Source: Chrysomallon squamiferum (lineage: Eukaryota; Mollusca; Gastropoda; Neomphalida; Peltospiridae). Taken from it: a DNA stretch of 64,000 nucleotides. The notes beneath the pieces are model-generated. The model was not told the DNA's origin and did not search any database. It saw only the letters and a list, made by a program, of their open reading frames with translations. Shown here in pieces: positions 37,572 to 49,734 of the stretch. The stretch is taken from NCBI GenBank assembly GCA_012295275.1, contig CM022674.1:17551590-17615589 (forward strand). Direction: 5' to 3'. Within the stretch, counting starts at the first letter, position 1, and each line of letters starts with the position of its first letter. The position numbers and the translations under genes were made by a program.

Positions 37572-39649
37572 TGCATCAGCAACTACATAAACATGTATAT
37601 AATTATAAATATATATCATCTGTGAACGTAAAACATCTTGATGAAATATTCAGCAATATTTCATGTGTTCTTGACAGTTATTCTATTTGCTTGTGTTATG
37701 ATACTACCACACATTTAACAAATTCATCGTGTGTTCTAAGTGAGTGTATTGTGAAGGGATTAAGAACATTGTTAACAATTTTCACTGAACATCTGTGTAA
37801 AATGAAATTAACAAATCTGAAAAAAGAACTTCTGAATATGTCCTGTTTGTTTGGTTATGAAGATGTTGTGAGAATGTTGCTAAAATCAGGTAGTATTCCA
37901 GCATTTGATACACTGAGTGTAGCTGCTTGTTCAAAAACAGACAGTGCTACCATACTCAAAGAACTGTTACAGTGCAAAACAGAGATGCAGTTAAATGAAT
38001 ATTCACATCTCTTACTTACTTCTATTAGTTCAGGTAACATCAAGATTGCATGTCTGATAGCTGAATTGATAAATAATGAGAAACACAACAGTGAAATCAA
38101 GGAAAAAGCCATTAAACTGTTATTGGTTAGGTTCCATAGACAAGTAAGACTTGAATCAGGAAGCTTGCATTTTGGGAACTCGAAGACTTCTGAAGTTGAT
38201 GTAAGCCATCTTTTTAGAAATCTAGTTACCATTGATATAATAAACAAAATTAAAGACATTGCTATTATTGCTGTTTGCCTGAGTAATTCAGGTGTTATAA
38301 AAGAAATAGTAAAACTGAAACCTGATTGTTTAAATGATGAGAACAGAGATAAAGTACTTTTAGCAGCAGGAGCATTGGGAGTCTCTGATACAGTGAATTT
38401 TCTCATTGAGCAGAGATGTAATGATGGAGATGAGACCTGGAAGAAAAGTCAAGTACTGAAAGTGGCAGTGATGTGTAACAGTGCAGATGTTGTTCAGTGT
38501 CTTCTTGATAAAGGAGCTGATCCTAATGTGAATATAGCTGTTAATCAGAAATTCATTCAGTTGTTTCATGATGAATTTGTATTCAAACAATTGTCAGGTG
38601 TCTATATTAATTTTCAGTTGTTGTGTTCATACACACCCCTCCATCTTTCAGTTCTCCGTGGTGATTTAGATATGATAAAATCACTGATAAAGAGACATGC
38701 TGATGTTAACGCAGTAAACAGTGAGGGAAAAACTCCACTTCATGAAGCTGTAAATGCAGTGTCACACAGAAAGGAAATAGCTTTGTTGTTACTGAAAAAT
38801 GGTGCTGATACCGATATAAGAGATGACCACGAGAATTCAGCATTGCACATAGCCTCTCAAATTGACATAGATGTTGTGAAAGAAGTAGTAAAAAAGGGTG
38901 CTGAAATAAATGCAATTAACACTGAAGAGAAAACTCCTCTTCATGTATCTTTGATGTGTCACAGACCAGAAATAGCTTTATATTTACTAAACCAAGGAGC
39001 TGATCCTCATTTAACAGACAATGATAAGAATTCAGTTTTACACTTAGCAGCTAAACATGGAAATGTAGAAATTGTGAAAGCACTGATTGAAATAGGTGTT
39101 GATCTAAATGTTAAGAACATTCAAGGTGAAACTCCTGTCTTGACATTTCTGAATTGCAACAAATGTTATTTTTTACGAGATCCAGCTACGTCCTCTTATC
39201 ACAGAAACATAGCTTTGATTTTACTGGAACATGGAGCTGATCCTTATTTAACAGACAATGATAACAATACTGTTTTACACAAAGCAGCTGAATGTGGAAA
39301 TGCAGAGTTTCTCACAGCAGTAATTGAAACAGGTGTTGATCTAAATGTTAAAAACATCCAAGGTGAAACTCTTCTTATTACACTTCTGAATTACAAAAGA
39401 TTTAATTTTTTAAAAGATCCATGTATAACAAAACTATCATTGGTTTTACTGGAACATGGAGCTGATCCTAATTTAACAGACAATGATAACAATTCTGTTT
39501 TACACTTAGCAGCTAAACATGGAAATGTAGAAATTGTGACAGCAGTGATTGAAAAAGGTGTTGATGTAAATGTTAAGAACAGTCAAGGTGAAACTCTTCT
39601 TTTTACATTTCTGAAATACTACTTACCTGATTATCATGACGATCTGTGA
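37541..39649 (+). CDS. continuation of the same protein: helical region and ankyrin repeats
   Basis: Read from the A-run at 37537-37543 in the -1 frame (KYFNDKLSEIVHQQL). Up to about 38630 it is helical and ankyrin-like but degenerate (for example LLAAGALGVSDTVNFLIEQ, then VLKVAVMCNSADVVQCLLDK). From about 38635 canonical ankyrin repeats follow: TPLHLSVLRGDLDMIKSLI, TPLHEAVNAV, SALHIAS, TPLHVSL, then repeated NSVLHLAAKHGNVEIV and ETPVLTFL-type pairs. Ankyrin repeats mediate protein binding, so this is the likely recognition or scaffold part. From about 39220 a unit of roughly 235 bp, encoding two ankyrin repeats plus a spacer, is repeated. The frame stops at TGA near 39649 because four bases expected by comparison with the next unit are missing. 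Confidence 0.83.
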   Translation, partial: KYFNDKLSEIVHQQLHKHVYNYKYISSVNVKHLDEIFSNISCVLDSYSICLCYDTTTHLTNSSCVLSECIVKGLRTLLTIFTEHLCKMKLTNLKKELLNMSCLFGYEDVVRMLLKSGSIPAFDTLSVAACSKTDSATILKELLQCKTEMQLNEYSHLLLTSISSGNIKIACLIAELINNEKHNSEIKEKAIKLLLVRFHRQVRLESGSLHFGNSKTSEVDVSHLFRNLVTIDIINKIKDIAIIAVCLSNSGVIKEIVKLKPDCLNDENRDKVLLAAGALGVSDTVNFLIEQRCNDGDETWKKSQVLKVAVMCNSADVVQCLLDKGADPNVNIAVNQKFIQLFHDEFVFKQLSGVYINFQLLCSYTPLHLSVLRGDLDMIKSLIKRHADVNAVNSEGKTPLHEAVNAVSHRKEIALLLLKNGADTDIRDDHENSALHIASQIDIDVVKEVVKKGAEINAINTEEKTPLHVSLMCHRPEIALYLLNQGADPHLTDNDKNSVLHLAAKHGNVEIVKALIEIGVDLNVKNIQGETPVLTFLNCNKCYFLRDPATSSYHRNIALILLEHGADPYLTDNDNNTVLHKAAECGNAEFLTAVIETGVDLNVKNIQGETLLITLLNYKRFNFLKDPCITKLSLVLLEHGADPNLTDNDNNSVLHLAAKHGNVEIVTAVIEKGVDVNVKNSQGETLLFTFLKYYLPDYHDDL

Positions 39650-40870
39650 GTCCTCTTATATACCAAAACTATCTTTGGTTTTACTGGAACATGGAGCTGA
39701 TCCTAATTTAACAGACAATGACAACAATTCTCTTTTACACTTGGCAGCTCGATATGGAAATGTAGAAATTGTGACAGCACTGATTGATAAAGGTGTTGAT
39801 GTAAATGTTAAGAACAGAAAAGGTGAAACTCCTCTTTTTACATTTCTGAAATACAATGAATTCGATTTTTAAAAGATCCACCTGTGTCCTCTAAGACAAA
39901 CGTAGCTTTGGTTTTACTGGAACATGGAACTGATCCTAATTTAACAGACAATGACAACAATTCTCTTTTACACTTAGCAGCTCGATATAAATCTCTAGAT
40001 ATTGTGACAGCACTGATTGATAAAGGTGTTGATGTAAACGTTAAGAACAGAAAAGGTGAAACTCCTCTTTTTACATTTCTGAAATACAATGAATTTTTTT
40101 TTTTAAATCCATCCACCTGTGTCCTCTAAGACAAACGTAGCTTTGGTTTTACTGGAACATGGAGCTGATCCTAATTTAACAGACAATGACAACAATTCTC
40201 TTTTACACTTGGCAGCTCGATATGGAAATGTAGAAATTGTGACAGCACTGATTGATAAAGGTGTTGATGTAAATGTTAAGAACAGAAAAGGTGAAACTCC
40301 TCTTTTTACATTTCTGAAATACTACTTACCTGATTATTTTTCAGACGATCCACCTGTGTCCTCTTATAAGAACAAAACTAGCCTTTACTTTACTGGAACA
40401 TGGAGCTGATCCTAATTTAACAGACAATGACAACAATTCTCTTTTACACTTGGCAGCTCGATATGGAAATGTAGAAATTGTGACAGCACTGATTGATAAA
40501 GGTGTTGATGTAAATGTTAAGAACAGTCAAGGTGAAACTCCTCTTTTTACATTTCTGAAATGAAACTCTTTTTTACAATTCTGAAATACAATGAATTTTT
40601 TTTTATCAAGTCCACCTGTCCCTTAAGACAAATGATTTTGTTTTACTGGAACATGGAGCTGATCCTAATTTAACAGACAATGATAGCAATTCTGTTTTAC
40701 ACTTAGCAGCTGAAGATGGAAATGTAGAAATTGTTATAGCACTGATTGAAAAAGGTGCTGATGTAAATGTTAAAAATGGCCTAGGTGAAACTCCTCTTGA
40801 CATAGCTAAAAGTTACAGACATGAAACTGTTTCCTTTTTATTGGAGCATGCAGCTAAAGATAGTAACTAA
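39636..40870 (+). pseudogene. 3' end of the ankyrin array with repeated frame breaks
   Basis: Five further ankyrin units of about 235 bp, each starting near GGAACATGGAGCTGATCC. They are nearly identical at the base level (LLEHGADPNLTDNDNN, LLHLAARYGNVEIVTALI). Each unit is open, but neighbours are in different frames. Breaks fall in the spacers at about 39640, 39870, 40100, 40385 and 40560-40630, mostly at T or A runs. The last unit (40631-40870) keeps normal ankyrin spacing, ends EHAAKDSN and has a TAA stop at 40868-40870. Either the tail has decayed or the assembly has indel errors in this repetitive stretch. The conserved codons in every unit favour recent expansion and possibly sequencing error. 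Confidence 0.7.
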
Positions 40871-41008
40871 ACTAAGTTTTGAGTGGAAACTGAACTTTTT
40901 GGATTTATACATTATGTACACAGACTATCACTTTAAATGAACGATCAGCTAGTGAGATCATTTTGAAGTTGTTCAGAAATTGTATTTTTATATAAAACTC
41001 ATGTTCAT

Positions 41009-41014
41009 AATAAA
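41009..41014 (+). terminator. polyadenylation signal of the NTPase-ankyrin gene
   Basis: AATAAA about 140 bases after the final TAA (40868-40870). It is suitably placed for the 3' end of the mRNA. Confidence 0.6.
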
Positions 41015-42118
41015 CACAATAATCTAAATTCTGCTTGTAATTTCTACGGTACAAAGTTGATCTTAATGTTATTGTTCATCCTGAAATACAGTGATTTCTG
41101 ATGTAGTCTCAGTTTGAGATGCTTCATTTGTGCACATTTTTAATGTAATGTTGTGTCAGTGTATTTAATTGTGTTAAATACTGTGTACAGTTTTAATTTT
41201 TCAATTCAAAAGTATAATTATTGATACATGAGCCAGACCACATTTTCAACATAAGATCTGTGAACTAATTGATTGTGATGAAGAATTAAATACAGTGTAA
41301 ATTTGTGTAACTATATTGCTGTGTAGTCTGGTGTATATTTAGATTCTGTAAATTGTTTCTATTCAGATATTCCATACTGTACTGTGCACTCTGCTGTTTC
41401 TGTTCAAATATTGTATTCATATATTGTGTAGTTTGTGTTTCTATACAAACGTTGTTAACATATTTTATAGCTGCTGCATCTTTAAGCATTTTTTAGTCTC
41501 TATTGTATCTGAACATAACAAGAACTATTATAATAACTGTGGCTTTATGAAAATTTCACTTAATTTTAATTTCATTGAAAGAGTTTGGGGTGTTTATTGC
41601 ACAATTCCATGAAAAAGATGTTAAGAAATGTTTGGTTGCCCAGCAATAATAAAACAACAGAAATACTGATGTTAATTTTGATCAGGTTATTCAGAAAAGT
41701 CAGGCAGTTTTTAAATCAGATTTGTTATATTATTCATGATGACTTGATTATTACTTGTGTTGCTGTTAGACTGTTTATGTGTGAGAATATCTGCTAAATA
41801 GGATGTTATAATTAAAGTTGTGTTTTAAAGCAGAGTGCAGAATATTTAATGTATATTTTTTAATTGACAAAATTATTTTGCATTACTAAATATTTTACTA
41901 TGTTTATATTAAGAAAAGTAGTAGAGTAATGTTGTGTGAAAATGTTTCTGTTTTCTTCTACACAACAGTTCTGTAACACTAAATCAACTTTTAATATATT
42001 TGTACTAAGTAAACTTGGATTTTCATTTGGAGTTTATATACATTTTTGTTTTACAAAATGTTTCTATTCATGCTTTTAATATATAAATTTATATGGTAAA
42101 ATAAAATATAATTTTAAA

Positions 42119-42181
<63 letters not shown>

Positions 42182-42935
42182 CACAAACACATACACATGT
42201 ATGTTAGAGATAGATTATTTTTTTAATAAATTGTTCTGTGGTACTAAATTTGTATTATGTTTATAATTTTAGATGTATAATGTAATATAGTCTATTTTTT
42301 ATTGTTATTGTAATACAAAAGAAAATATGAGCATATTTCTCTGTTAATTAGAAGATATGTTTATATAATGTTTACATTTCACTAAATTATCATTAGAAAA
42401 TACTAACAAAATGTATAAAGCAAATTTAAATCTTCATTCATCTGATAGTTTTTACATATAGCTTTAATAATTACAAAATAGTTGATAGTAAAGTAAATGT
42501 AAGTTTTAAGTAGGAATATTTATTTAATAATGGTGAAATAGTGAATAATTAATAAAATAAATGCGATTTTAAATTAGAAACATGTTTGGCTAATGTTTAC
42601 ATTTATCTCTTTGACACTGAACTGTAAGTGTGGATTTAAACTGATTTAATTTGAGATAAAATTTTAATATATCTTTATTTTATTTGTCAATAAGTTGTAT
42701 CGAACAAGATTATTATTATTTTTTTAAATTTTATTTATTTTATTTTTTTTTTTTTTTGGGGGTGATTAGTTATTTTTATTAAAAACAATTTTGAGGAATG
42801 TGTTGGACTTACACTGAGTGACTGTTTTGTATAAATATCTTGTATTTATTTTGTCTGTCTTGATGATTGTTTCCTTCCAGAAATTATTTTCTATTAATAT
42901 TGATTTATTTTTATTGTGTTTGTTGCCATTATTAC

Positions 42936-42981
<46 letters not shown>

Positions 42982-42991
42982 TTTACTTTTA

Positions 42992-43046
<55 letters not shown>

Positions 43047-43794
43047 AGCTTTATAATTATTTACCTTTAATTTACTTTTTTGTTTTTCACTGATGCAAAA
43101 CAGAAATGTGCTAACCTTTGCTGGTTATGCCATTATTACATAAACTGTACGAAATGTGTCAGTTTATGTATTGTTTATAATACTTGGCTATTGTATTCAA
43201 TTAATATTTTTCATACATTTATTTTATCTTGATACACTAAATAAGAAGAGAAAGACTTTTTTTTGTAAATATATTTACATATTTATTCATTTGTTTATTT
43301 ATATTATTGTCATTATTATTAATTGGAATATATATATATTTATTTTTACTTCTATTTATTTAATCATAATAATATGCTGATTGAATCTGAATAGCAAATA
43401 CTTATATATATTTTTAGTTATACTGATTTGTTCCTGTTTTTCTTATTTAATTTGCATGATAGAATGTTTTTACTATCTTTATTTTCTGTATCAACTAACT
43501 TTAGTTCAATCTTGAACTTACATTTTTTATTAATTAACATGTTTCTTTAATTAATGGATGAAAATGGACAAATGGTGTTGGTCTCTCATTTGTTACACAT
43601 CCAATTTGTTGCATACCTAGTAGTTACAGCTGAAGTGTAATTAAGTCAATTCCAGTAATATTAGTGTAATAGTTACAGTACTTTTAATTTTATTAATAAA
43701 ACAAATAAAAACTTTATATACAGCAATAATAATAATAGAAAGAAAGAAAGAAAAAAGCTTAGGAATATATATATATATACGTGTTACATAATTT

Positions 43795-43830
<36 letters not shown>

Positions 43831-44100
43831 GGACTTTTCATTCTTGCTGGCTGGCTTTCTATGAGATTGTGTTATGATAGAGTGCCACAACAAGTTTTCT
43901 CTACGATTGTTACAATGATAATAACTGCAATGACCATGACTTCATTCTCATAAACTGTATGATTGTAGTACAGAGAGGAATGCATTACATATATATATAA
44001 TAACAAAATATAAACCCTCAAGCGTGGAAGTTTAACGTGAAGCACATATCTCTCACATATAGTTATTAACAAACAAGAGTTTTTTTTAATACAAATATAT
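41015..44100. other. intergenic AT-rich sequence with microsatellites
   Basis: No supported gene. It holds a (TA)n tract (about 42121-42177), an (ATT)n tract (about 42935-43047) interrupted by TTTTTAC units, and (TA)n near 43765-43827. The frames rich in Leu, Tyr or Ile come from the trinucleotide tract. Confidence 0.55.
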
Positions 44101-44129
44101 TTTTACTGTTAAATTATTATAAGAAATTA

Positions 44130-45790
44130 TGTTTGGATGTCTCATATATTTATCTGTTATACCTTTTCTTTCATTTAATAATATAGAATCATTACATTCA
44201 AATATATAGTGATATTCATCTCCAATTTTGTTAAGATTACAAAAATGACATTTTCTGTTTTTAATTACAATATCAGACCATGGTCTGGTTTTAATAGGAA
44301 GTTTAGCATTCGCGTTTCCAAATTTACATAGGACTAATGAGGCAGAAAAGTAAGATAGTTTTCTAATTTCAGTTCATTTTTAATTTTTGTTTATAATTAA
44401 TACCTTTTGGAGACGTTTTAATTTGATTTTTCCATAATTGTAGATGTTGATCATGTAATATTTTGGATATCATTTCACGTAATCATTTAACATTATCAAT
44501 GTTTTGATATGTCCATATATATGTTAAATCACAATCATCAAAAATATTTTTTACAAATTTGTTCCAAGGAGAATCGATAACATGCATTAAATAATATAGT
44601 TGTGAGGAAATCTTGTTTTGGGTTTTGCAAATTAGGTTCCTTGAAAAGGTTATCATTCTTACTTTTATAGAAATACAAAGGAATACCGTCCTAGATCATC
44701 ATAGATCATAAAACCAGGGAGACGTTTATTAACATTTAGTAAATACTTACAAAATTTCATATGCAGTCTTTCTATTAGTTGTATATTTGTAAAACCCCAT
44801 ATTTGACAATCATACAATAAATCAAGTATTCAGTCGATGGAGAGATTATTCTGATGACTTTTAGCTATTAGGCTATACATAGCTTTCACTGCTTTTTTAT
44901 ACAGTTGTCTTACGTTGTAAGTGAATAGACCGTTTCTTGTAAAATGTATGTACAAATATTTATAATTATCTATAATCTCTCCATCAAATTTAAATATATA
45001 ATCACTAGTTTTTGTTATTTGACTGAATATTCAGTTTCAAGCTGTTCAAAAGCATATACTCTATAGCGAAGAATATTAATGTCATCAGCCTTATCTGTTT
45101 TTCATTCAACTAAACATTATATCATACTTACTGATGGTTTCAATATATATAGCATCTCTGAGCTTACTTACAAACCGCCCACATTAATCTCTATAATTTT
45201 TGAAACATAAGGGTTTACTTCTTTATGATTTTTGTTTGGGGTATTTTTAACAAATGAGTTTTCTAACATTTGCTCAGCACTGTTTTAGCTTGGTAAGACT
45301 GGTCCTGCTCTATTGTCCTATTGCACTGACTGAATTGTCTTGTCTTGGTGAGATTTCAAATCTCCGAGATCTTTTTTATTCCTTTCAAACCGACTGTTAA
45401 TATAATTCATACCCGTTTCCACATCGTGTACTTTTTTCTTAATATCAGTCATTTTGCCACTGACATCATACACAGTTATTTCCATACTATTCAGTCATTT
45501 TTCGATGATGTCCAATTTTTCCTGTTGATCACACATAATATCTAACTTTGTAGTCAAAGTATCTGATTTTATACTGACATCTTGATTGTGCACAACTAGT
45601 GAAATTAAACCAGAATACTGACCGTGAGATCCATAGTGCTGTCCAAATTGTCCATACTGTGACTGCTGAGACTGCTGGGTGGCGGCTTACTGTTGCATTG
45701 GTGTTGACTGATAAAATGCTGCAGATGAACATTTAAGGTCATTTGACATTTGTGTATTTTGACATCCTCAGTATGATGACTTCTTGAACA
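44130..45790 (-). mobile_element. decayed LINE retrotransposon
   Basis: Minus strand, in the expected order. 45300-45790 gives an ORF1-like coiled-coil part: a Gln/Tyr/Gly-rich start, then TLTTKLDIMCDQQEKLDIIE, DVSGKMTDIKKKVHDVETG and NRKDL-like FERNKKDLGDL. 44880-45020 gives FKFDGEIIDNYKYLYIHFTR, typical of the region after the reverse transcriptase of non-LTR elements. 44640-44830 gives IWGFTNIQLIERLHMKFCK. 44200-44290 gives the C-terminal zinc motif CHFCNLNKIGDEYHYIFEC. The reverse transcriptase core itself is missing and stops interrupt the frames, so the element is internally deleted and dead. Confidence 0.8.
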
Positions 45791-45899
45791 CCTTGGCTAC
45801 TGCTTACCATTATTTTCTGTTCACTTTCTCCACTTATATTTTTACTTTAATTTTTTTTTCTCTTTTTACGTTTTCTCATTTTGATGTTGCATACTCACT

Positions 45900-46452
45900 T
45901 ATCTTTAGCAATAATTTACATTGATAAAATGGATAAAATCCCTTTAATACTAATAAACATTATATATTTTCACAAAGAGATAAGAGACACGACTTTCATT
46001 TCCACAAGTTGCTTTTGTTTTCACTTTTAGGAAGAGGAAATCAGATTAACAAAATACTTGGTCTGATTGGATGTGCAAGTCACGTGATAGTGCAGTTGTA
46101 TTAAGCTATTGTTTTTATTGGGAGTATCGACGTGGGAAATTAACTAACGTTCCAATATCACCAGTAATTTAACTGCTTTGTTTAAACTTTGCTGTTTTTT
46201 TTGTTTTGACTTCTGGTAAATCGTAATAGGGATCAACTGCTTAATTATTTCCTAAGCTGATTGTGCAACAAGTGGGAAGATGAATCCATTATTGTATACC
46301 AGATACAGGACATGACCTTTCTTTGTTATATGACAAATAGAAATGTAACAAAAGTGAAAGTATCCATAAAAGAAAACCTTATTTTGAATACTAAATGAGA
46401 AATATAATAATTGTTATTAATATGTTTGTGTGTGTCTGTGTGTCTGTGCGTG

Positions 46453-46499
<47 letters not shown>

Positions 46500-46619
46500 C
46501 CAATATAATTTAGTTAAATGAGTAACTATTAAATCTGAATTTTACTGAAATATATTAATTTAGAGTTTACTGTTTTACTAATGTCTTTTAGATTTTTGTA
46601 TTATCTCATTGTAATGGTA
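45900..46619 (+). promoter_or_regulatory. possible 5' module similar to the one at 8 kb
   Basis: ATTGG and GTCACGTGAT lie at 46065-46088. About 490 bases later an ATG at 46581 opens a hydrophobic stretch (MSFRFLYYLIVMV) that meets GTAATG|GTAATT, a donor-like site resembling the one at 8687. A (TG)n tract with TGTC interruptions lies at 46428-46490. The module resembles 8041-8687 in order and spacing. Function is inferred and weak. Confidence 0.25.
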
Positions 46620-46941
46620 ATTATTAATACGGAATTTATTGTAATGCTATTAACAATTAACTTAATAAATATGTTTGATAAAATGCAATTACTTTTGGTT
46701 TCTTTATTAGATGAGCAATATTTCCTGTATTCAAGAAAAACACACTACAATGGAATAATGCATTGTACGAGTTCTTGTGACTCCTCTGACATCCACTAGT
46801 GGCATAGTGTTTGTACGGGAGACAGCAGTCTGCTCTTTAATATGCAACCTTAAGAATTATATAAGCTAAGCGTGACGGAGAAAGCAGTCTCCTGTTTAAT
46901 ATGTAATAGATGTTAGATTTTTCTTCAGACTTGTATAAGCT

Positions 46942-47205
46942 ATAGTGAGGTGTTGTTTTGGATACCCCTGGTACCTGTGTCTGCTAAAGTTCCATCCAGT
47001 CTCGACACCACTCTGGGACATCTATTTTAAAAGAACCGCTGTGTGGTCTTTCCTAGGTAATAAAAGCAGATATCGTGTTTTGTTTGGGGCAATCAGTTTT
47101 TACACCGTACAGAACAGACGTGTGGCTAACCCTCAGATGGACAGTTACATAGATCCAGCTGACTCAGATAACTACAAGTTTTTAAGGCTCTGTTTGAGCA
47201 ACTGA
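46942..47205 (+). pseudogene. conserved small ORF of the inverted repeat, left copy
   Basis: About 86 codons ending at TGA (47203-47205), with LFGAISFYTVQNRRVANPQM and DNYKFLRLCLSN. The right arm has the same ORF with an ATG start; here that codon is ATA. The reading frame is kept in both arms despite about a dozen residue changes, which hints at real coding in the ancestor. I do not recognise the protein. Confidence 0.35.
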
Positions 47206-47637
47206 AAGGAAGTTTCATGTGGTTTTGTAACAAATATCATTTAACTACATATAGTTTGAAGTAGTATAACCATTAGTTGGAGAATGGCTGATAATCTGAA
47301 ATCAGTCCAGTCAAAGTAAACTGTAATTATTATCTCTAAACAGCACGTGAGAATAGTGGGATATATCATCATCTTGCTAAGTAGTAGGTTATTTTCATAT
47401 ACTTGCATATTCAAATACATCTTAGGGTTTGGTATTTTACCTTGAGGGATAAACATATTTAATATCCCCCGTATGTTCACTTATGTGGTGGGAGTCATTT
47501 TGTGGCATGAAACTGTTTGTAAACAGCCGTGTAAGCGTTGTAAGCTTAATCACTAAATAACTATTATTATTCTTTAAATCTAAACTTGTATTGTTGTGTT
47601 TCTAGTGATTTAACATTGGCTAAATTTAAATTCATAT

Positions 47638-47830
47638 ATGCCCTTGTTCCCTGAATACCGTCACTGCCGAGCCAAAGCGGGTAGCTATCTACCTGATACA
47701 GGGAGGTCTGTATGTATAGTTAGTGGTAATTTGGGGGAGCAGTGTTACGGCTGTTGCGAGGTTCTAATTTGGTCACGTGACGACTGTGTTAATTACGGGT
47801 CGCATGCGACTGCGTTAGACGCCCCGTAGC
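47638..47830 (+). other. GC-rich conserved segment of the left arm
   Basis: A 190-base island much richer in G and C than its surroundings, open for 63 codons (MPLFPEYRHCRAKAGSYLPD at the start). It differs from the right-arm copy at only four residues. It also contains a GTCACGTGAC palindrome at about 47773-47782 and GCATGCG words. It may be a coding exon, a promoter or part of an element end. I cannot decide which, and the family is unknown. Confidence 0.4.
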
Positions 47831-48554
47831 AGTTTTACATACCAGCGAGTCTGGTAACTCTACTAATGTACAAGTAAATTGTGGAATGATTTAAGTAAAA
47901 ATACAGACATAGTTTATTATGTTAATTTCGTCATACAGGGTAATAAGTAAATTATTCAGGTATATTCTTACATTTTCTTGCATTTTTATAGTTTATAGTA
48001 TCTAGGGTTGGTGTATCATAAATGTATTGTTTGGTTTGTGTCAGTATGTGGGAATGCTGATAACAAACACTAGCACAGAAAATAACGCGGTCATCCACCC
48101 AAGTATTGAGTGTGTTCAAGGTAAAGTTTTGGACAAATTTTGTGGATAAAAATAAAAACGATAAAAAATATAACTGGTCGTTTTACGACAATTTTAATAT
48201 TATCATTACTATAGTATCTCAATATATTTTTTTTATAAATATCATCATAATCATCAAAATCATCGACATTATTTAACTTTTCCTTACAGCAAAGTCGAAA
48301 GAAAAACCGTATTTTTGTTTTTTAGTCCACACACTTCATTTTCATGTAACATATTAATTGCATGAAACTTTATTTATAACAATGTATATAACTGCATAAT
48401 CAATTGTTACATTTCCAGTTAAAAGCGGTTAAGCTACACATTTTTTACGAAAAAGAAAATAATAATGAATATATATATATTGTTGAGAAACATATCAGAG
48501 CCAGAAACATAGACATCAGAAATTCCCAGTAGTGAAAATTTTATTCATGAGCAA

Positions 48555-49660
48555 ATGAAAACAACTAGTACAATTGAAAAAAGGTTTATAATTCAGAAAT
48601 ATATTGGACTGCAAGGCAGAACCCAACAAAGACTGGATGATTTTTCAGAAAAATTGCAAAACCAAACCGTTTCAGTGCAAAAATTGGCAGCGGTAGATTG
48701 TATGAAAGTGAAAAAATATTTAAGGAAGATAAAGAAGCCAATTGGTGAAAAAATAAATATAACAATATTAGAAATGCGGGCCAAATCCAAACTGCAACCT
48801 GATAATTTTAAGAAACAAGGTACTTTTCAGCAGACAGCTGTCTTAAAGCAGTGATGCAAGCCCTAGTAGCAAGTGATTTGCATGGTTAATTATTTATGAA
48901 AATAAATGTGAACCTGTAACTGTATATTCTGATAATTATGTAAAATTACGAGTTCAATTAGTAGAAGAAAGTATACTGGAAATACCGCAACATTTGAAAG
49001 ACGAAAATAAACACTGCGAAGAGGTATCAGATGATATTTTACACAAAGTTGTATTAAATGTTGTATCAAAAGTTGTATCAAATATTTATGGTCAGCAAGA
49101 TGCTTAGGAGTTTTTATTAAAAGTATTGGCAATATACTGAAAGAGCTTAAGGTAATATCATTGTATAACGTAAGTATATTTGTTTACAGTGAAGATCCGG
49201 GGAAATAAGTATGGGCATTTCATACGTGCCAGCTTGATGCAATGGGTTACAGTTCTGTACAACAGTTATTTGATAATTTTCTTAAATCAAAGACAGTAGA
49301 AAAGACCTGCCTATGCTCACATGATAAATATTTATTAAAGAACTTTTAGTTTCTTTCCCTTCAACTCTTATTTTTATTTGATGAGTGAATATATCAGAAA
49401 AAAATCAAATTACGTTCAAGTTCCTCACAATTTGTTCATAAAAAGTAATGATCAGAGAAAAAATGCAGAAAAAGCAGAGACTAAATATCAGCTGAAGAGT
49501 TTGAAACCCTGGTGATTTCTGTCACCAAGGTCAATATACCGCATCATTGAACATTGTGGTCAGTTTGTTTCATGTGATGATCATTATCTGTCTTTTTCAA
49601 CTGACAATTTTAATAAAACATGCTATATGTTATTCTGTCATAGAGTAGACAAACATCTGC
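48555..49660 (+). pseudogene. USP-like (peptidase C19) deubiquitinase relic, left arm
   Basis: Begins with a lysine-rich part (KKYLRKIKKPIGEKINITI). At about 48828 a deletion of about 190 bases relative to the right arm removes the Cys box, leaving only ALVASDLHG-type sequence. Later come a helical stretch (VKLRVQLVEESILEIPQHL), IYGQQDA with an in-frame TAG before EFLLKVL (the USP GQQDA-x-EFL box, about 49092-49125), and finally EHCGQFVSCDDHYLSF (about 49547-49595), which fits the USP His box. USPs cleave ubiquitin from proteins using Cys, His and Asp/Asn. With the Cys box gone and stops present, this copy cannot be active. Confidence 0.68.
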
Positions 49661-49734
49661 CATTATTTACTCAATCTCTTATTAATGTTTGGTGTATCAG
49701 CAGTGGTTTCAAAGGTATAAAACGTGACATAACA

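Noticed and set aside
37855-40803. Minus-strand frames opposite the ankyrin exon
   Set aside because: Antisense shadows of the ankyrin coding sequence, repeated with the same period.
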